In this document: positions 16,460 to 25,656 of the stretch, one piece after another | Layout of the letters: each line of letters starts with the position of its first letter | How positions within the stretch are numbered: position 1 is the first letter of the stretch | Source: Roseofilum acuticapitatum BLCC-M154 | GTDB taxonomy: Bacteria; Cyanobacteriota; Cyanobacteriia; Cyanobacteriales; Desertifilaceae | Direction: 5' to 3' | Length of the DNA: 64,000 nt | NCBI RefSeq assembly: GCF_030068475.1 | Contig: NZ_JAQOSP010000116.1 | Location: 124,001 to 188,000, forward strand | Translations under genes and position numbers: made by a program | Notes under the pieces: model-generated | Told to the model about the DNA's origin: nothing | Databases searched by the model: none | What the model saw: the letters and a program-made list of their open reading frames with translations, nothing else

Positions 16460-16693
16460 ATGATGAAGATCGAGATTAAGCCACAAACCTTGCAAGATTA
16501 TCTGAACATAAAGTATCCCATTACACTATACCCGGAAGCCGAGGGAGGGTATACGGTGGCGATCGCCGACTTACCCGGATGCATTTCCCAAGGAGATACC
16601 CTAGAAGAAGCGGTTGCCAATATCCAAGACGCTAAAACTGCCTGGATCGAAACCGCTTGGGAATGTGGCGATGACATTCCCTTACCCAGTTAG
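16460..16693 (+). CDS. hicB: HicB-like antitoxin (short form)
   Basis: About 77 residues with the HicB partial RNase H fold: YPITLYPEAEGGYTVAIADL, then PGCISQGDTLEEAV and NIQDAKTAWIETA. The C-terminal DNA-binding segment found in longer HicB proteins is missing. No hicA toxin gene is adjacent; a DUF433 gene follows 21 bp later. The start at 16460 is chosen by comparison with the truncated copy at 9173; upstream in-frame ATG codons at 16445 and 16448 lie inside the end of the nuclease gene. Confidence 0.78.
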   Translation: MMKIEIKPQTLQDYLNIKYPITLYPEAEGGYTVAIADLPGCISQGDTLEEAVANIQDAKTAWIETAWECGDDIPLPS

Positions 16694-16714
16694 ATCAATG
16701 ACACTGAAACAATA

Positions 16715-16951
16715 ATGAGTGAATCCCTCTTAGAACGTATTTCCATCGATCCTCACCTCTGTCATGGCAAACCCTGCATCCGAGGATTGCGTTACCCTGT
16801 GGAATTCTTGCTTGAGCTGCTCAGTTCCGGTATGACTCATGAAGAAATCTTGACTGACTATGATGATTTAGAAGAAGAGGACATTTTAGCCGTACTTTTA
16901 TTTGCTGCTCGTCTAAGTCAAGTTAAAAGTATTTATCTGTTAGCCTCATGA
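16715..16951 (+). CDS. DUF433 family antitoxin
   Basis: Seventy-eight residues. DUF433 proteins carry a small winged-helix-like domain and often precede a DUF5615 gene as antitoxin. The diagnostic block HLCHGKPCIRGLRYPVEFLL and the helix HEEILTDYDDLEEEDI are present. The gene overlaps the DUF5615 gene by ATGA. This copy keeps its full C-terminus (LFAARLSQVKSIYLLAS), which was replaced in the copy at 9999. Confidence 0.82.
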   Translation: MSESLLERISIDPHLCHGKPCIRGLRYPVEFLLELLSSGMTHEEILTDYDDLEEEDILAVLLFAARLSQVKSIYLLAS

Positions 16952-17301
16952 AATTTCTAGTCGATGCTCAATTACCCATTAGACTGGCACGATGGCTACA
17001 ATCTGCTGGTTATGATACATTACACACTCGTGATTTACCTCAACAGAATTCAACCCCCGATTCTGACATCAACCAGCTTTCTGTTCAAGAGCAGAGAATT
17101 GTAATCACAAAAGATAGTGATTTTGTTGACTCATTTTTACTTCAGCAACAACCGTATAAACTTCTGATGATTACTACCGGAAATATTAATAATACAGAAC
17201 TTGAACGACTTTTTTATCAAAATCTACCGCAAATTGTCACCTTGTTTCAAATTCATAGCTACCTTGAACTCAATACCTCTGGGATTGTTGTGTATCAATA
17301 G
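16948..17301 (+). CDS. DUF5615 PIN-like putative toxin
   Basis: A 117-residue PIN-like protein of the DUF5615 (Mut7-C-like) family. The N-terminal strand MKFLVDAQLPIRLARWL carries the first acidic residue, and ITKDSDF carries the acidic pair typical of the fold, followed by KLLMITTGN. Coupled by ATGA to the DUF433 gene, it forms a complete toxin-antitoxin-type pair; RNA cleavage is the expected role from PIN proteins and is not shown here. Confidence 0.82.
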   Translation: MKFLVDAQLPIRLARWLQSAGYDTLHTRDLPQQNSTPDSDINQLSVQEQRIVITKDSDFVDSFLLQQQPYKLLMITTGNINNTELERLFYQNLPQIVTLFQIHSYLELNTSGIVVYQ

Positions 17302-17329
17302 TATATCTTCCCGATCGCCATGAGTCCAT

Positions 17330-17402
17330 AACACTATCTGAACCACCACTATCCCATGACACTATACCCCGAAGCAGAGGGAGGGTATACGGTGGCGATC
17401 GC
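17330..17402 (+). pseudogene. hicB: Degenerate hicB remnant before Rpn copy 2
   Basis: Sequence like the start of hicB (CTATCCCATGACACTATACC, then GAAGCAGAGGGAGGGTATAC) with small changes, ending at the HIP1 octamer 17395-17402. What follows is identical to 10635-10684. No open frame is kept. Confidence 0.65.
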
Positions 17403-17452
17403 CCCAACTGTAATAAAATAGAGTATCAATCCTACTCAAACCCTCTCTTGTC

Positions 17453-18388
17453 GTGACGCGCCAACCCCACGATCAATTTGCCAAACAGTACCTAAAAGAA
17501 CTACTCGAACCCCTGGGATTCGTAGAAATTAGCCGGGAAATTCCAGGGGAAACTCTGGCTATTGACCTGATTTTTGAGCCATCCCCTAAACCGCCAAACA
17601 ACCCTCCAGCCTTGGGTTTACTCTCTCAACTGGCTTCTACTCCTTGTTTACTAGAACCCTATCGCAATTGTCCCAGCAACCCAGAAATTCGCAATTGTAT
17701 TCTCAAGCTGTTCCATGTCCATGCCGAACTGCAACGTCAAGCCAAAAGGAAGCAGCGAACTCTGGAGGAAGAGCAATTGCCTCGATTATGGATTTTAACC
17801 CCCACGGCATCCCAGAGACTCTTGGAAGAGTTAGGTGCGAAGGCAGATACTGAGTATGAATATACAGGCATGTATCGACTACCCCAGATTAACCAAACCG
17901 GGATTATTGCCATCAACCAACTCCCAGAAATCCCAGAAACCTTATGGTTAAGGATGTTGGGGAAAGGAGGAACACAGAAAAGAGCCATTGAGCAAGTGCT
18001 GGAACTACCCAGAGAACATCCTCAACGGCGAAATATTCTACAGTTAGTGGGGATATGGCGAATTAATGTTGCTAGTAAAATAGAGTTAGAAACAGAAGAA
18101 AGGGAGTTAATTATGGAATTATCACCAGCCTATATAAAATGGCGAGAAGATACAATTCAAGAAGGGGTTCGACAAGGACTCCAACAAGGACTCCAACAAG
18201 GACTCCAACAAAGTGTTCAGCGACAACGCTTGATGCTTGAAGCTCTTTTAAGAACTCGGTTTGGTGAGTTGGATGAGGCGCTTTTAGGCATTATTGACGC
18301 TTTGTTAGTATTATCTCCGGATGAGTTTATGCCTTTGTGTTTGCAGTTATCCCGTGAGGAGTTGTTGGAGCGATTTGGCCGCCCGTAG
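17453..18388 (+). CDS. Rpn/PD-(D/E)XK-like putative nuclease, copy 2
   Basis: A 311-residue protein starting at GTG, nearly identical to copy 1 (10685-11617) over about the first 110 residues and again around LRMLGKGGTQKRAIEQVLEL. It differs around residues 115-150 and in the repeat stretch, here a QGLQ tetrapeptide repeat, from a 12-bp DNA unit, instead of QGIE/RGIE. The shared 50-bp upstream segment suggests the duplication included the promoter. Nuclease or transposition helper activity is a family guess. Confidence 0.7.
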   Translation: MTRQPHDQFAKQYLKELLEPLGFVEISREIPGETLAIDLIFEPSPKPPNNPPALGLLSQLASTPCLLEPYRNCPSNPEIRNCILKLFHVHAELQRQAKRKQRTLEEEQLPRLWILTPTASQRLLEELGAKADTEYEYTGMYRLPQINQTGIIAINQLPEIPETLWLRMLGKGGTQKRAIEQVLELPREHPQRRNILQLVGIWRINVASKIELETEERELIMELSPAYIKWREDTIQEGVRQGLQQGLQQGLQQSVQRQRLMLEALLRTRFGELDEALLGIIDALLVLSPDEFMPLCLQLSREELLERFGRP

Positions 18389-18480
18389 TGAATTGTAGGG
18401 TGGGCAGGAGAAGCAGCGATATCATTCAACGTCTAGCGCAATCCCTGCCCACCTCACCCGACTCTACCCATTTGAAATGA

Positions 18481-19098
18481 TTAACTGTTCTCCCCCCAAA
18501 CCCGACACAAATTCAAGACAAAACCGGGTAAAACTTCCTCACCCAATAACTCCGTGGGATTAGACAAAACTTCGACTTCTAAACCCACTCGATAAACTTC
18601 CACTGTTCGATTTTTAGGATCGATCAACCAACCCAGTTTCGCTCCATTATCCATATACTCCTGCATTTTCTCTTGCAGGGACTTAAGAGTATCGGAAACA
18701 GAGCGCAATTCCACCACAAAATCCGGGCAAATATTGGCAAACGTTCCCTTTTGTTCCTCTGTGAGAGCATCCCAACGCTCTTGACTTATCCAAGAGGCAT
18801 CCGGGGCGCGATTTGCACCATTGGGTAAAATGAAAGCAGTGGAAGAATCAAAAATTTCTCCTGGTTCAGCCGCATTGCACCACCATAGATACAACTCGCC
18901 AGAAATTCTGCTATTTCGTTTTCCACTTTCCCAACCTGTCGGTGGATTCACGATTAATTCTCCTTGTGCGGTTCTCTCTAGTTGTAAGTCTCGATTGCTG
19001 GCAGCGAGAGCTTCAAACTGTTCTTGAGTGACAGAGAGCTTTAGGCTTCTGGGTAACTCCAATAACAGGGTTTCGGGTTGGGGGGAAGTTTGTACCAT
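18481..19098 (-). CDS. Uma2 family (DUF820) putative endonuclease
   Basis: A 205-residue protein of the large cyanobacterial Uma2 family, predicted PD-(D/E)XK nucleases of unknown role. RAPDASWIS carries the first acidic residue, PDFVVELRS the E-x-R/K strand, and a C-terminal WLIDPKNRTVEVYR strand-turn-strand is diagnostic. Length is normal. It is convergent with the second Rpn-like gene and divergent from prfB. Confidence 0.88.
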   Translation of the reverse strand: MVQTSPQPETLLLELPRSLKLSVTQEQFEALAASNRDLQLERTAQGELIVNPPTGWESGKRNSRISGELYLWWCNAAEPGEIFDSSTAFILPNGANRAPDASWISQERWDALTEEQKGTFANICPDFVVELRSVSDTLKSLQEKMQEYMDNGAKLGWLIDPKNRTVEVYRVGLEVEVLSNPTELLGEEVLPGFVLNLCRVWGENS

Positions 19099-19183
19099 GA
19101 CCTCTCCTATTCTAGAGATGGGCTAGTTACAGTTTATGATATATAAATAAACGCGCAAAGAATTTAGACTGAATCAAAACCTT

Positions 19184-20300
19184 ATGGATACGCTAACGCT
19201 CAAACGTGAAGTAGACTTGTTGTGCGATCGCCTGGGTAAAACCCAGGACTATCTTTGAGCTACCCATCCTCAACGCCAAAATCCAAGACCTGGAACAAGT
19301 CGCTTCTCAGCCGGAATTCTGGGATGATCAAGCCCAAGCCGGGCAAACCTTGCAAGAGCTAAACGACCTCAAATCCTCTCTGCAACAGTTTCAGGACTGG
19401 CAAGGCACACTAGAAGAGGCGAGGGCCATCTTGGAGTTGTTAGAGTTAGAAGCTGATGAATCACTACTCCAAGAGGCCCAATCTCATGTTTCCCATTTAA
19501 GTCACGATCTCGATCAATGGGAACTGCAACAATTGTTATCGGGAACCTACGATAAAAGTGGAGCAGTGCTAACCATCAATGCGGGAGCTGGGGGAACCGA
19601 CGCTCAAGACTGGGCAGAAATGCTGCTCCGCATGTATGAGCGCTGGGGAAAGGCCCAAGGCTATAAAGTCCATCTGACAGAGATTTCGGAAGGGGACGAA
19701 GCGGGGATTAAATCCGCTACCCTAGAAATTGATGGGCGCTATGCCTACGGTTATCTGAAAGCAGAAAAAGGAACCCATCGGTTAGTGAGAATTTCGCCGT
19801 TTAATGCCAATGGCAAACGGCAAACCAGTTTTGCTGGGGTGGAAGTGATGCCGATTTTGAATGAAGAGGTAACACTGGACATCCCGGAAAAAGACTTGGA
19901 AATCACCACCTCTCGCTCTGGTGGAAAAGGCGGTCAAAATGTGAACAAGGTGGAAACAGCCGTTCGGATCGCTCACTTACCCACCGGTTTAGCGGTACGC
20001 TGTACTCAAGAGCGATCGCAACTTCAAAACAAAGAAAAAGCCCTAGCTCTGCTCAAAGCCAAATTACTGGTGATTGCCCAAGAACAACGGGCCCAGGAAA
20101 TTGCCGACATTCGCGGCGATATGGTCGAAGCAGCTTGGGGAAATCAAATCCGAAATTATGTTTTTCATCCCTATCAAATGGTCAAAGATCTGCGTACCAA
20201 CGTGGAAACTACCGCCATTACTGATGTCATGAATGGTGAGATTATGGACTTCATCGAAGCCTATTTACGCCAAGAAAACTCACTTATCGAAACCAACTAA
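19184..20300 (+). CDS. prfB: Peptide chain release factor 2 (programmed +1 frameshift)
   Basis: RF2 reads UGA and UAA stop codons. Translation begins at 19184 with 24 codons ending in CTT, then a UGA stop at 19256-19258. A +1 shift (skipping base 19256) continues in the long frame from GAG at 19257, giving about 371 residues: join(19184..19255,19257..20300). The specificity tripeptide SPF is in RISPFNANG and the catalytic GGQ in SGGKGGQNVNK. Low RF2 lets ribosomes shift, so the protein controls its own level. The stop is followed after eight bases by repeat family A copy 3. Confidence 0.93.
19244..19259 (+). promoter_or_regulatory. prfB programmed frameshift site
   Basis: An AGG-containing Shine-Dalgarno-like stretch (CCAGGACTAT) precedes CTTTGAG. 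In the common bacterial site the slippery CTT is followed by TGAC; here the base after the stop is G, so the first residue after the shift is Glu rather than Asp. Spacing from AGG to CTT matches the usual short distance. Confidence 0.85.
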
Positions 20301-20308
20301 ACCCCAAC

Positions 20309-20457
20309 TATAGCTAGTCTAAATGAGTTGTGCAACAGACAATGCCCTCTCCCTAATCCCTCTCCCGTGGGATTCTTGACTTTTTCCCCCTTCTCCTGCG
20401 GGAGAAGGGGTTGGGGGATGAGGGGCAGCCATTACATAACTCATGAGGTTTGCTATA
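20309..20457. repeat. MITE-like repeat family A, copy 3
   Basis: A 149-bp copy with ends TATAGCTAGTC and GGTTTGCTATA. It fills the space between the convergent genes prfB and the GH57 gene, three bases from the latter's stop. Its long C-rich/G-rich stem could act as a terminator for both genes. Confidence 0.8.
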
Positions 20458-20459
20458 TA

Positions 20460-21911
20460 TTACCCATGAGCCATCCTCTCCTTCCCCCGCTCATACAACA
20501 CTCGCGCATAATCCGTCCAAGTTCCCTGTCCCCAATATCGAAAACAACTGGTTTCTAGCAGTAACACATAAAGCAGGCACTCTTGATAATCTTCCTGTTG
20601 TGTTACAGTCGGATCTTCTGCTACTAAAGCATCATATTTCTGATGAAATAAAGCACTTAACTGATGCATTGGCTCTAAAACATTTTCATACCCTTTCACC
20701 CAACTGAGATCGTTCGTCCAAGAAGCTCCATCAAGATGAAATTTGGGATCGGTTTCCTGTAGGTCACTTAACACCATTTTCACTTTCTCTGGTGTGACAT
20801 TATCTCCCACTTTTTGCCAGATTTTATGTTGCTGGACTGCCTGACAAACGGGATAACTTTCTGGCTTAACCCCCGCATTTTCGAGTAGCTCTAAATATTC
20901 TGTCCCATTTAAGCCCACTACGCCATTTTTTTCTTGACCATTCCCTTTAATTTCATCCCAGACTGGAATAAAATCGCGGGGATATTCGTTCATCATCACG
21001 CCCCCATTCTCACCATCGGCAATTTGGGTAACACAACTGGGGATCTCTACATCACCCAAAGTTCTTCTAGAGCGCGTTTTTGCTTCATGATAAGGTTGCA
21101 TTTGCGCTACTAACTTTGTATCTGAACCTTGGGTTTTAATCAGAGCGGTAATCTGGATTTCTTGCCCTTGGGAATTGCGAGCTATTAAACAATTGGGAAT
21201 ATATTTATCATCCTGATTTAATGGACTTCCGTTCAATTGTTCTACAGAATGTTCCTGCACCAATAACCAGCGATAGCCACATTCTTTCAAAGCTTTAATA
21301 TATTCATAGAGGGTATCAGGATGGTTGGGAAGATGCATTTCTGGCGGAGAAAATCCCTTCACTCGCTTGAGGGCATCTGTACCAAAAATTGCCCTAAATT
21401 GATGCTGCCAAGCCAAGATATGCAGTTTAATATCGGGAATGGGTGTAGAGGGAACAACCGCATGACTCCACATTGTCCCCAACCATTCTACACAATCAGA
21501 ATGAGGGGATTTTGTCAAGGTTTTTAAGGACTCTAGAATATCCTCACGCCCCATTTGTTGTAATCCCCACAGGAGGTTACCCGAATAATCTAACATGATG
21601 CGCGGATGACAGCCTTGATTGACTAATTTGGGGATAAATTCTCCCATCCGTTGATAACACCAAGCGAAGGGAGCTGCATTATGATTATCACCTTCTTGGG
21701 GATGGTCAAACATATAGTGTAAATTGCTGATTAATGCACTATTTTCGCCTGCGGGAATGGTGGGTTGATGCATATGTAGGGCACAGGCAAAGGCGGCACT
21801 TATTTGGTTGAGATTCCAGGGAGTAGAGCCATAGATGGGGGTTTGCTCTTGGACAAGGGCGCTGATTTCTGCTTCAGAACCACAGATGGGAGGTAAGGAG
21901 ATTGGAGTCAT
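20460..21911 (-). CDS. Glycoside hydrolase family 57 protein
   Basis: A 483-residue protein with GH57 features: an N-terminal strand FACALHMHQPTIPAG with the conserved His-x-His, a GNLLWGLQQMG region, and FSPPEMHLPN whose glutamate could be the nucleophile. The second acid is not certain. GH57 enzymes act on alpha-glucans (amylase, branching or transferase activity), so a link to glycogen metabolism is reasonable but substrate is open. No signal peptide. It is divergent from the FAD monooxygenase gene, with 67 bp between starts. Confidence 0.82.
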   Translation of the reverse strand: MTPISLPPICGSEAEISALVQEQTPIYGSTPWNLNQISAAFACALHMHQPTIPAGENSALISNLHYMFDHPQEGDNHNAAPFAWCYQRMGEFIPKLVNQGCHPRIMLDYSGNLLWGLQQMGREDILESLKTLTKSPHSDCVEWLGTMWSHAVVPSTPIPDIKLHILAWQHQFRAIFGTDALKRVKGFSPPEMHLPNHPDTLYEYIKALKECGYRWLLVQEHSVEQLNGSPLNQDDKYIPNCLIARNSQGQEIQITALIKTQGSDTKLVAQMQPYHEAKTRSRRTLGDVEIPSCVTQIADGENGGVMMNEYPRDFIPVWDEIKGNGQEKNGVVGLNGTEYLELLENAGVKPESYPVCQAVQQHKIWQKVGDNVTPEKVKMVLSDLQETDPKFHLDGASWTNDLSWVKGYENVLEPMHQLSALFHQKYDALVAEDPTVTQQEDYQECLLYVLLLETSCFRYWGQGTWTDYARVLYERGKERMAHG

Positions 21912-21978
21912 AGTATTTAGACCAAGATTGGAGTTTTGACTTAAAATTATTTTAGTCTTTATTTATAGGGTATCAGTC

Positions 21979-23166
21979 ATGACCCCAAAAGTAATTATTA
22001 TTGGTGGTGGTATTGGTGGTTTAACTTGTGCCATTGCTGCTTTACAAGCAGGATTTGAGGTAGAAGTCTATGAAAAACGCACATGGGAAGGCATGGTATC
22101 GGGTGCTGGAGGTATTTTTATCCAACGTAATGCTATGACTGTGTATGCTCAATTGGGGTTGTCTCAGGTACTTTATGAAAAAGGAGGAAAAATCGAGAAA
22201 GGGGGATTTAGCAATTATCAAGGAAAACCATTGTATATTAACTCGCCTGAGTTTGTTAATTGCTCGGATTTAGGGGTTTGTCTGAGTCGTCCTGCATTAC
22301 AGAGTCTGTTATCTGATGGGCTACCGTCAGGAATTCTAAAAACTGAAAAGAAGTTTGTCAATTTTAGGGAAAGGGATGAAAAAATAGAGGTTGATTTTGA
22401 GGATGGGGATTCAACTTGGGGTGATGTTTTGGTGGGTGCGGATGGACTCTATTCTCAAGTGCGGGCATCTTTGAACTCAGATTCGGTGCTGGAGGAGCCT
22501 ATCTATAGTGGGATGCGCTGTTGGCGGGGATGTTTTAACCCGGAAGGAATTGAGTTTAATCGAGAATATAGTTGGATGGAATACTGGGGAATAGGCGATC
22601 GCTTCGGCTATTTTACCATTGGCGACGGTCAATGCTCCTTTTATGCCTTTGATAATATGCCGCTAGAGACTCCTGGCAGTGAACCGGGAACCCGCAAAGC
22701 TCTATTGCGCCAAATCTTTCAACACTATAGCTCACCGGTTCCTGAGATTATTGAGGCTCTTGAAGAAACCGATATTTATGAAGATAATATTTATGACCGT
22801 CCGCCTTTATCTTCAGTTTGGGGTCATGATCGAGTTACCCTAATTGGAGATGCGGCTCATCCTGTGCAACCTAATCTTGGTCAAGGGGGATGCATGGCGA
22901 TTGAAGATGCCTATGAGTTAGTGTATTCAATGCAAACTTGTGCAGATTTATCTCAAGTTGCCCCAAGTTTACGGGAATTCGAGCAACGCCGTACACCACG
23001 GGTTACCCAAGTGTTTGCTACTTCGCGCCAAATTGGTTCTTTAGGGCAATTAGAAAATCCCCTAAGTTGTCAGTTGCGGAACTGGATTTATCGTTTAACC
23101 CCGACTTGGTTAGGGGATTTACAGTTTAAGTGGTTGTTTGATTATCAACCTTCTGGGAGGGTTTGA
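21979..23166 (+). CDS. FAD-dependent monooxygenase (UbiH/zeaxanthin epoxidase-like)
   Basis: A 395-residue flavoprotein of the PHBH type. The dinucleotide motif GGGIGG is at 9-14, the DG motif in VLVGADGLYSQVR and the GD motif in VTLIGDAAHPVQPNLGQGG. The last pattern resembles zeaxanthin epoxidases and ubiquinone hydroxylases. Substrate is not evident. The 3' end overlaps the convergent Crp-type regulator gene by 22 bases. There is no obvious quinone-pathway neighbour. Confidence 0.87.
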   Translation: MTPKVIIIGGGIGGLTCAIAALQAGFEVEVYEKRTWEGMVSGAGGIFIQRNAMTVYAQLGLSQVLYEKGGKIEKGGFSNYQGKPLYINSPEFVNCSDLGVCLSRPALQSLLSDGLPSGILKTEKKFVNFRERDEKIEVDFEDGDSTWGDVLVGADGLYSQVRASLNSDSVLEEPIYSGMRCWRGCFNPEGIEFNREYSWMEYWGIGDRFGYFTIGDGQCSFYAFDNMPLETPGSEPGTRKALLRQIFQHYSSPVPEIIEALEETDIYEDNIYDRPPLSSVWGHDRVTLIGDAAHPVQPNLGQGGCMAIEDAYELVYSMQTCADLSQVAPSLREFEQRRTPRVTQVFATSRQIGSLGQLENPLSCQLRNWIYRLTPTWLGDLQFKWLFDYQPSGRV

Positions 23167-23798
23167 TATCCAGTCTGTTGCAGGGTAATGTAACGCTGGG
23201 AGTCTAGGGTTAGCCATTCATCTTGACGCAATTCTTTCATTAACCGAGTGACGGTTACCCGTGTTGTACCGATTGTATTGGCTAAGTTTTGATGGGTTAA
23301 TTTAATGGGTAGGCGTATCCCTTGGTTGTCTTCGGTGGGTTGGCCCATTTCCTGGGCTAATAATAGTAATAATTGTTCTAAGCGTTCTTTGACACGCCGA
23401 TGAGTGACTAAAGCGAGAATGGATTCCGTTTGCCGTAGACGACGGTTTAATTCATGCCATAAACTCCTGGAGAGGAGGGGAGATTTTTCTACCTCAGTGA
23501 GACTAAAGCGCATTAAACTGACAGAGGAGAGGGCGATAGCTTGATAGCTCTCAATCCTGGTTAAGGGTAGGCCGAAGGGCATGGAAGGAACGGCAAAGCC
23601 TAATAGAGATTCTTCTCCATTGGTCTGAATTGCACTTAAACTGACGACTCCCCGACAGACGACCCAAAGATCATTAGAATGGAGGGGGATGAGTTGCCCA
23701 CCAGTAAAGTCTACTAAACTGCGACCTTGGTAGAGGTCTTCGAGCAGTTGACGGAACTGGATTTGAGGATTAGGGGTAGGCAGAAATGAAGAAACCAT
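23145..23798 (-). CDS. Crp/Fnr family transcriptional regulator
   Basis: A 217-residue regulator. The N-terminal half is a cupin-like sensory domain without clear cAMP-binding residues. The C-terminal half has a winged helix: KLTHQNLANTIGTTRVTVTR at about 167-186 is a typical Crp/NtcA-type recognition helix, followed by MKELRQDEWL. Target genes are unknown. It is convergent with the FAD monooxygenase gene and divergent from the kinase gene; the 150-bp gap between it and the kinase may hold its operator. Confidence 0.88.
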   Translation of the reverse strand: MVSSFLPTPNPQIQFRQLLEDLYQGRSLVDFTGGQLIPLHSNDLWVVCRGVVSLSAIQTNGEESLLGFAVPSMPFGLPLTRIESYQAIALSSVSLMRFSLTEVEKSPLLSRSLWHELNRRLRQTESILALVTHRRVKERLEQLLLLLAQEMGQPTEDNQGIRLPIKLTHQNLANTIGTTRVTVTRLMKELRQDEWLTLDSQRYITLQQTGYQTLPEG

Positions 23799-23949
23799 GC
23801 CACAGTTGAGGTCGTGTTGTGAATATCAGCTTGCTTGTCAGTCTAGGATATTCGGTTCACGAATAGGTAATCTTCAGGTTAAGCTTTGGTATATCCTGTG
23901 CTATACACTGATGTTGGGTTATTGGTAATGGGTAATTGTATTGTGAAAT

Positions 23950-25641
23950 ATGGTTAAAAGCTTACAGGCAGGAAAATATACCCTTGATGAGGAACTGGGT
24001 CAAGGTGGGTTTGGATTAACGTTTAAGGCAACTCATCATTATTTACACCAGGTGGTGGTGATTAAAACCCTGAATCAGTCTATCCGCAAACAGCCGAATT
24101 TTCAGGAGTTTGTGCAGAAGTTTCAGGATGAGGCTCGCCGGTTGGCTTTGTGCGTGCATCCGCATATTGTGCGGGTGAGTGATTTTTTTACGGAAGATGG
24201 GATGCCCTATATGGTGATGGATTATATTCCAGGGCCGACGTTAGGGGAGTTGGTGTATCCCGATCGCCCCTTAAATGAGGCAGTCGCCATTCATTATATC
24301 CGTCAAATGGGAGCAGCGCTAGAGGTGGTGCATCAGAAGGGCTTGTTGCATCGAGATATTAAGCCCCAAAATATCCTCTTGCGGGAAGGAACCCAAGAAG
24401 TAGTCTTGATTGATTTTGGGATTGCACGGGAATATGAGCAAAATTTGACCCAAACCCATACCAGTTTGGTTTCGGAAGGTTATGCTCCTATCGAGCAGTA
24501 TATGCGATCGCAGCGTCGCAGCGCCGCCACCGATGTCTATGGACTCGCAGCTACCCTGTATACGCTACTGACGGCCAGAATACCTGTCGCTTCTATTTTA
24601 CGCGATCGCCACCAAATGCCCAGCCCCAGAGACCTACAACCCTCTCTGAGTCCTGCGGTTAACCAAGCGGTGCTGCGGGGAATGGCTCTCAATGTTGAAG
24701 ACCGACCCCAAACCATTGCAGAATGGCTCAACTTATTACCCCAAACCTCACTAACTGCCATTCCGACTACACCTCAACCTCCCGCCCTCTCATCCACCAG
24801 CCAAGCGGCAACTATTGCCCTGGTTCCCCCATCCCCACCCCATCAGAATATCCCTGGTGCATCAGCAACAGTGCAACCGAGAACCTCCACAGAGTCTCGG
24901 CCATCTATAGCGCTGCCCTTACTGGTTTTAGTGGCGATCGCTGCTTTAATAGGAGGCATAACCGCCACCCTACAATTGGCCAACCGTCCCTCTGACCCCG
25001 TTTCCTCCCCCAGTCCCCAACCCTCCCCCAGCCCAACCCCAACCCCTGAGCCGTCCCCCTCTCCCTCTCCCACTCCTGAACCCGCGCCCTCTCCCCTACC
25101 GACTCCTACGCCTACCCCAGCCCCAGCCCCCGTCCCTACCCCTGCACCAGCCCCCGTCCCTACCCCAGCCCCAGCCCCCGTCCCTACTCCAGCCCCAGCC
25201 CCCGTCCCTACTCCCACACCCCAACCCGCCGAACCCACGCCCCCTCCCATAGCTAGGGGATTTCCGCCCGGAACCTCAGAAGCCCAAATCCTAGAAGCCT
25301 TTGGAGAACCGAGCCAAACCACTTCCGGACTCTGGGGAACGGACGCAATCAGCTATGATTTAGGCACAATTAAATTGGGGTATTTACTCGATCCCAATAG
25401 TCGCCAAATTCGCCAAACCGAAGTCTCTTTTGATCCAAATATCGATCGATTTATCAGCCGGGTGATTGTCAATGGCATGTTAGGCAGCAATGCCCCTCTA
25501 GAAGTGATCGATGAATTTGAGCAAGTGCGCCAAGGTCAAGAACAATACTATGAGTTTTCCCATGAGAACTTTAGGGGCGTAATTGAACGGGAAAGTGATG
25601 GCCGCATTTATGTGGGGGTTTGGGATCGGCAGTTAAAGTAA
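23950..25641 (+). CDS. Membrane Ser/Thr protein kinase with Pro-rich linker
   Basis: A 563-residue Hanks-type kinase. The G-loop is GQGGFG at 17-22, catalytic Lys39, HRDIKPQN at 134-141 and DFG at 155-157 are intact, so the domain (about 10-265) should be active. One membrane segment follows at 320-343 ([18 protein letters not shown]), then a Pro/Thr/Ala repeat (PAPVPTPA, about 350-437), which would span the wall, and an extracytoplasmic domain at 438-563 that begins [18 protein letters not shown]. Signal and targets are unknown. Confidence 0.92.
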   Translation: MVKSLQAGKYTLDEELGQGGFGLTFKATHHYLHQVVVIKTLNQSIRKQPNFQEFVQKFQDEARRLALCVHPHIVRVSDFFTEDGMPYMVMDYIPGPTLGELVYPDRPLNEAVAIHYIRQMGAALEVVHQKGLLHRDIKPQNILLREGTQEVVLIDFGIAREYEQNLTQTHTSLVSEGYAPIEQYMRSQRRSAATDVYGLAATLYTLLTARIPVASILRDRHQMPSPRDLQPSLSPAVNQAVLRGMALNVEDRPQTIAEWLNLLPQTSLTAIPTTPQPPALSSTSQAATIALVPPSPPHQNIPGASATVQPRTSTESRPSIALPLLVLVAIAALIGGITATLQLANRPSDPVSSPSPQPSPSPTPTPEPSPSPSPTPEPAPSPLPTPTPTPAPAPVPTPAPAPVPTPAPAPVPTPAPAPVPTPTPQPAEPTPPPIARGFPPGTSEAQILEAFGEPSQTTSGLWGTDAISYDLGTIKLGYLLDPNSRQIRQTEVSFDPNIDRFISRVIVNGMLGSNAPLEVIDEFEQVRQGQEQYYEFSHENFRGVIERESDGRIYVGVWDRQLK

Positions 25642-25656
25642 TGGATACCCGTTGGA

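Noticed and set aside
11905-16558. Lack of HIP1 octamers across the FtsK-like cassette taken as proof of foreign origin
   Set aside because: The gap of about 4.6 kb is striking, but an even longer one (about 41168-46208) covers the ROK kinase and pilQ, which look native. It supports transfer only weakly.
24843-25322. A Gly/Val/Ala-rich 159-codon open frame opposite the kinase gene
   Set aside because: It is the complement of the Pro-rich linker of the kinase and has no features of its own.
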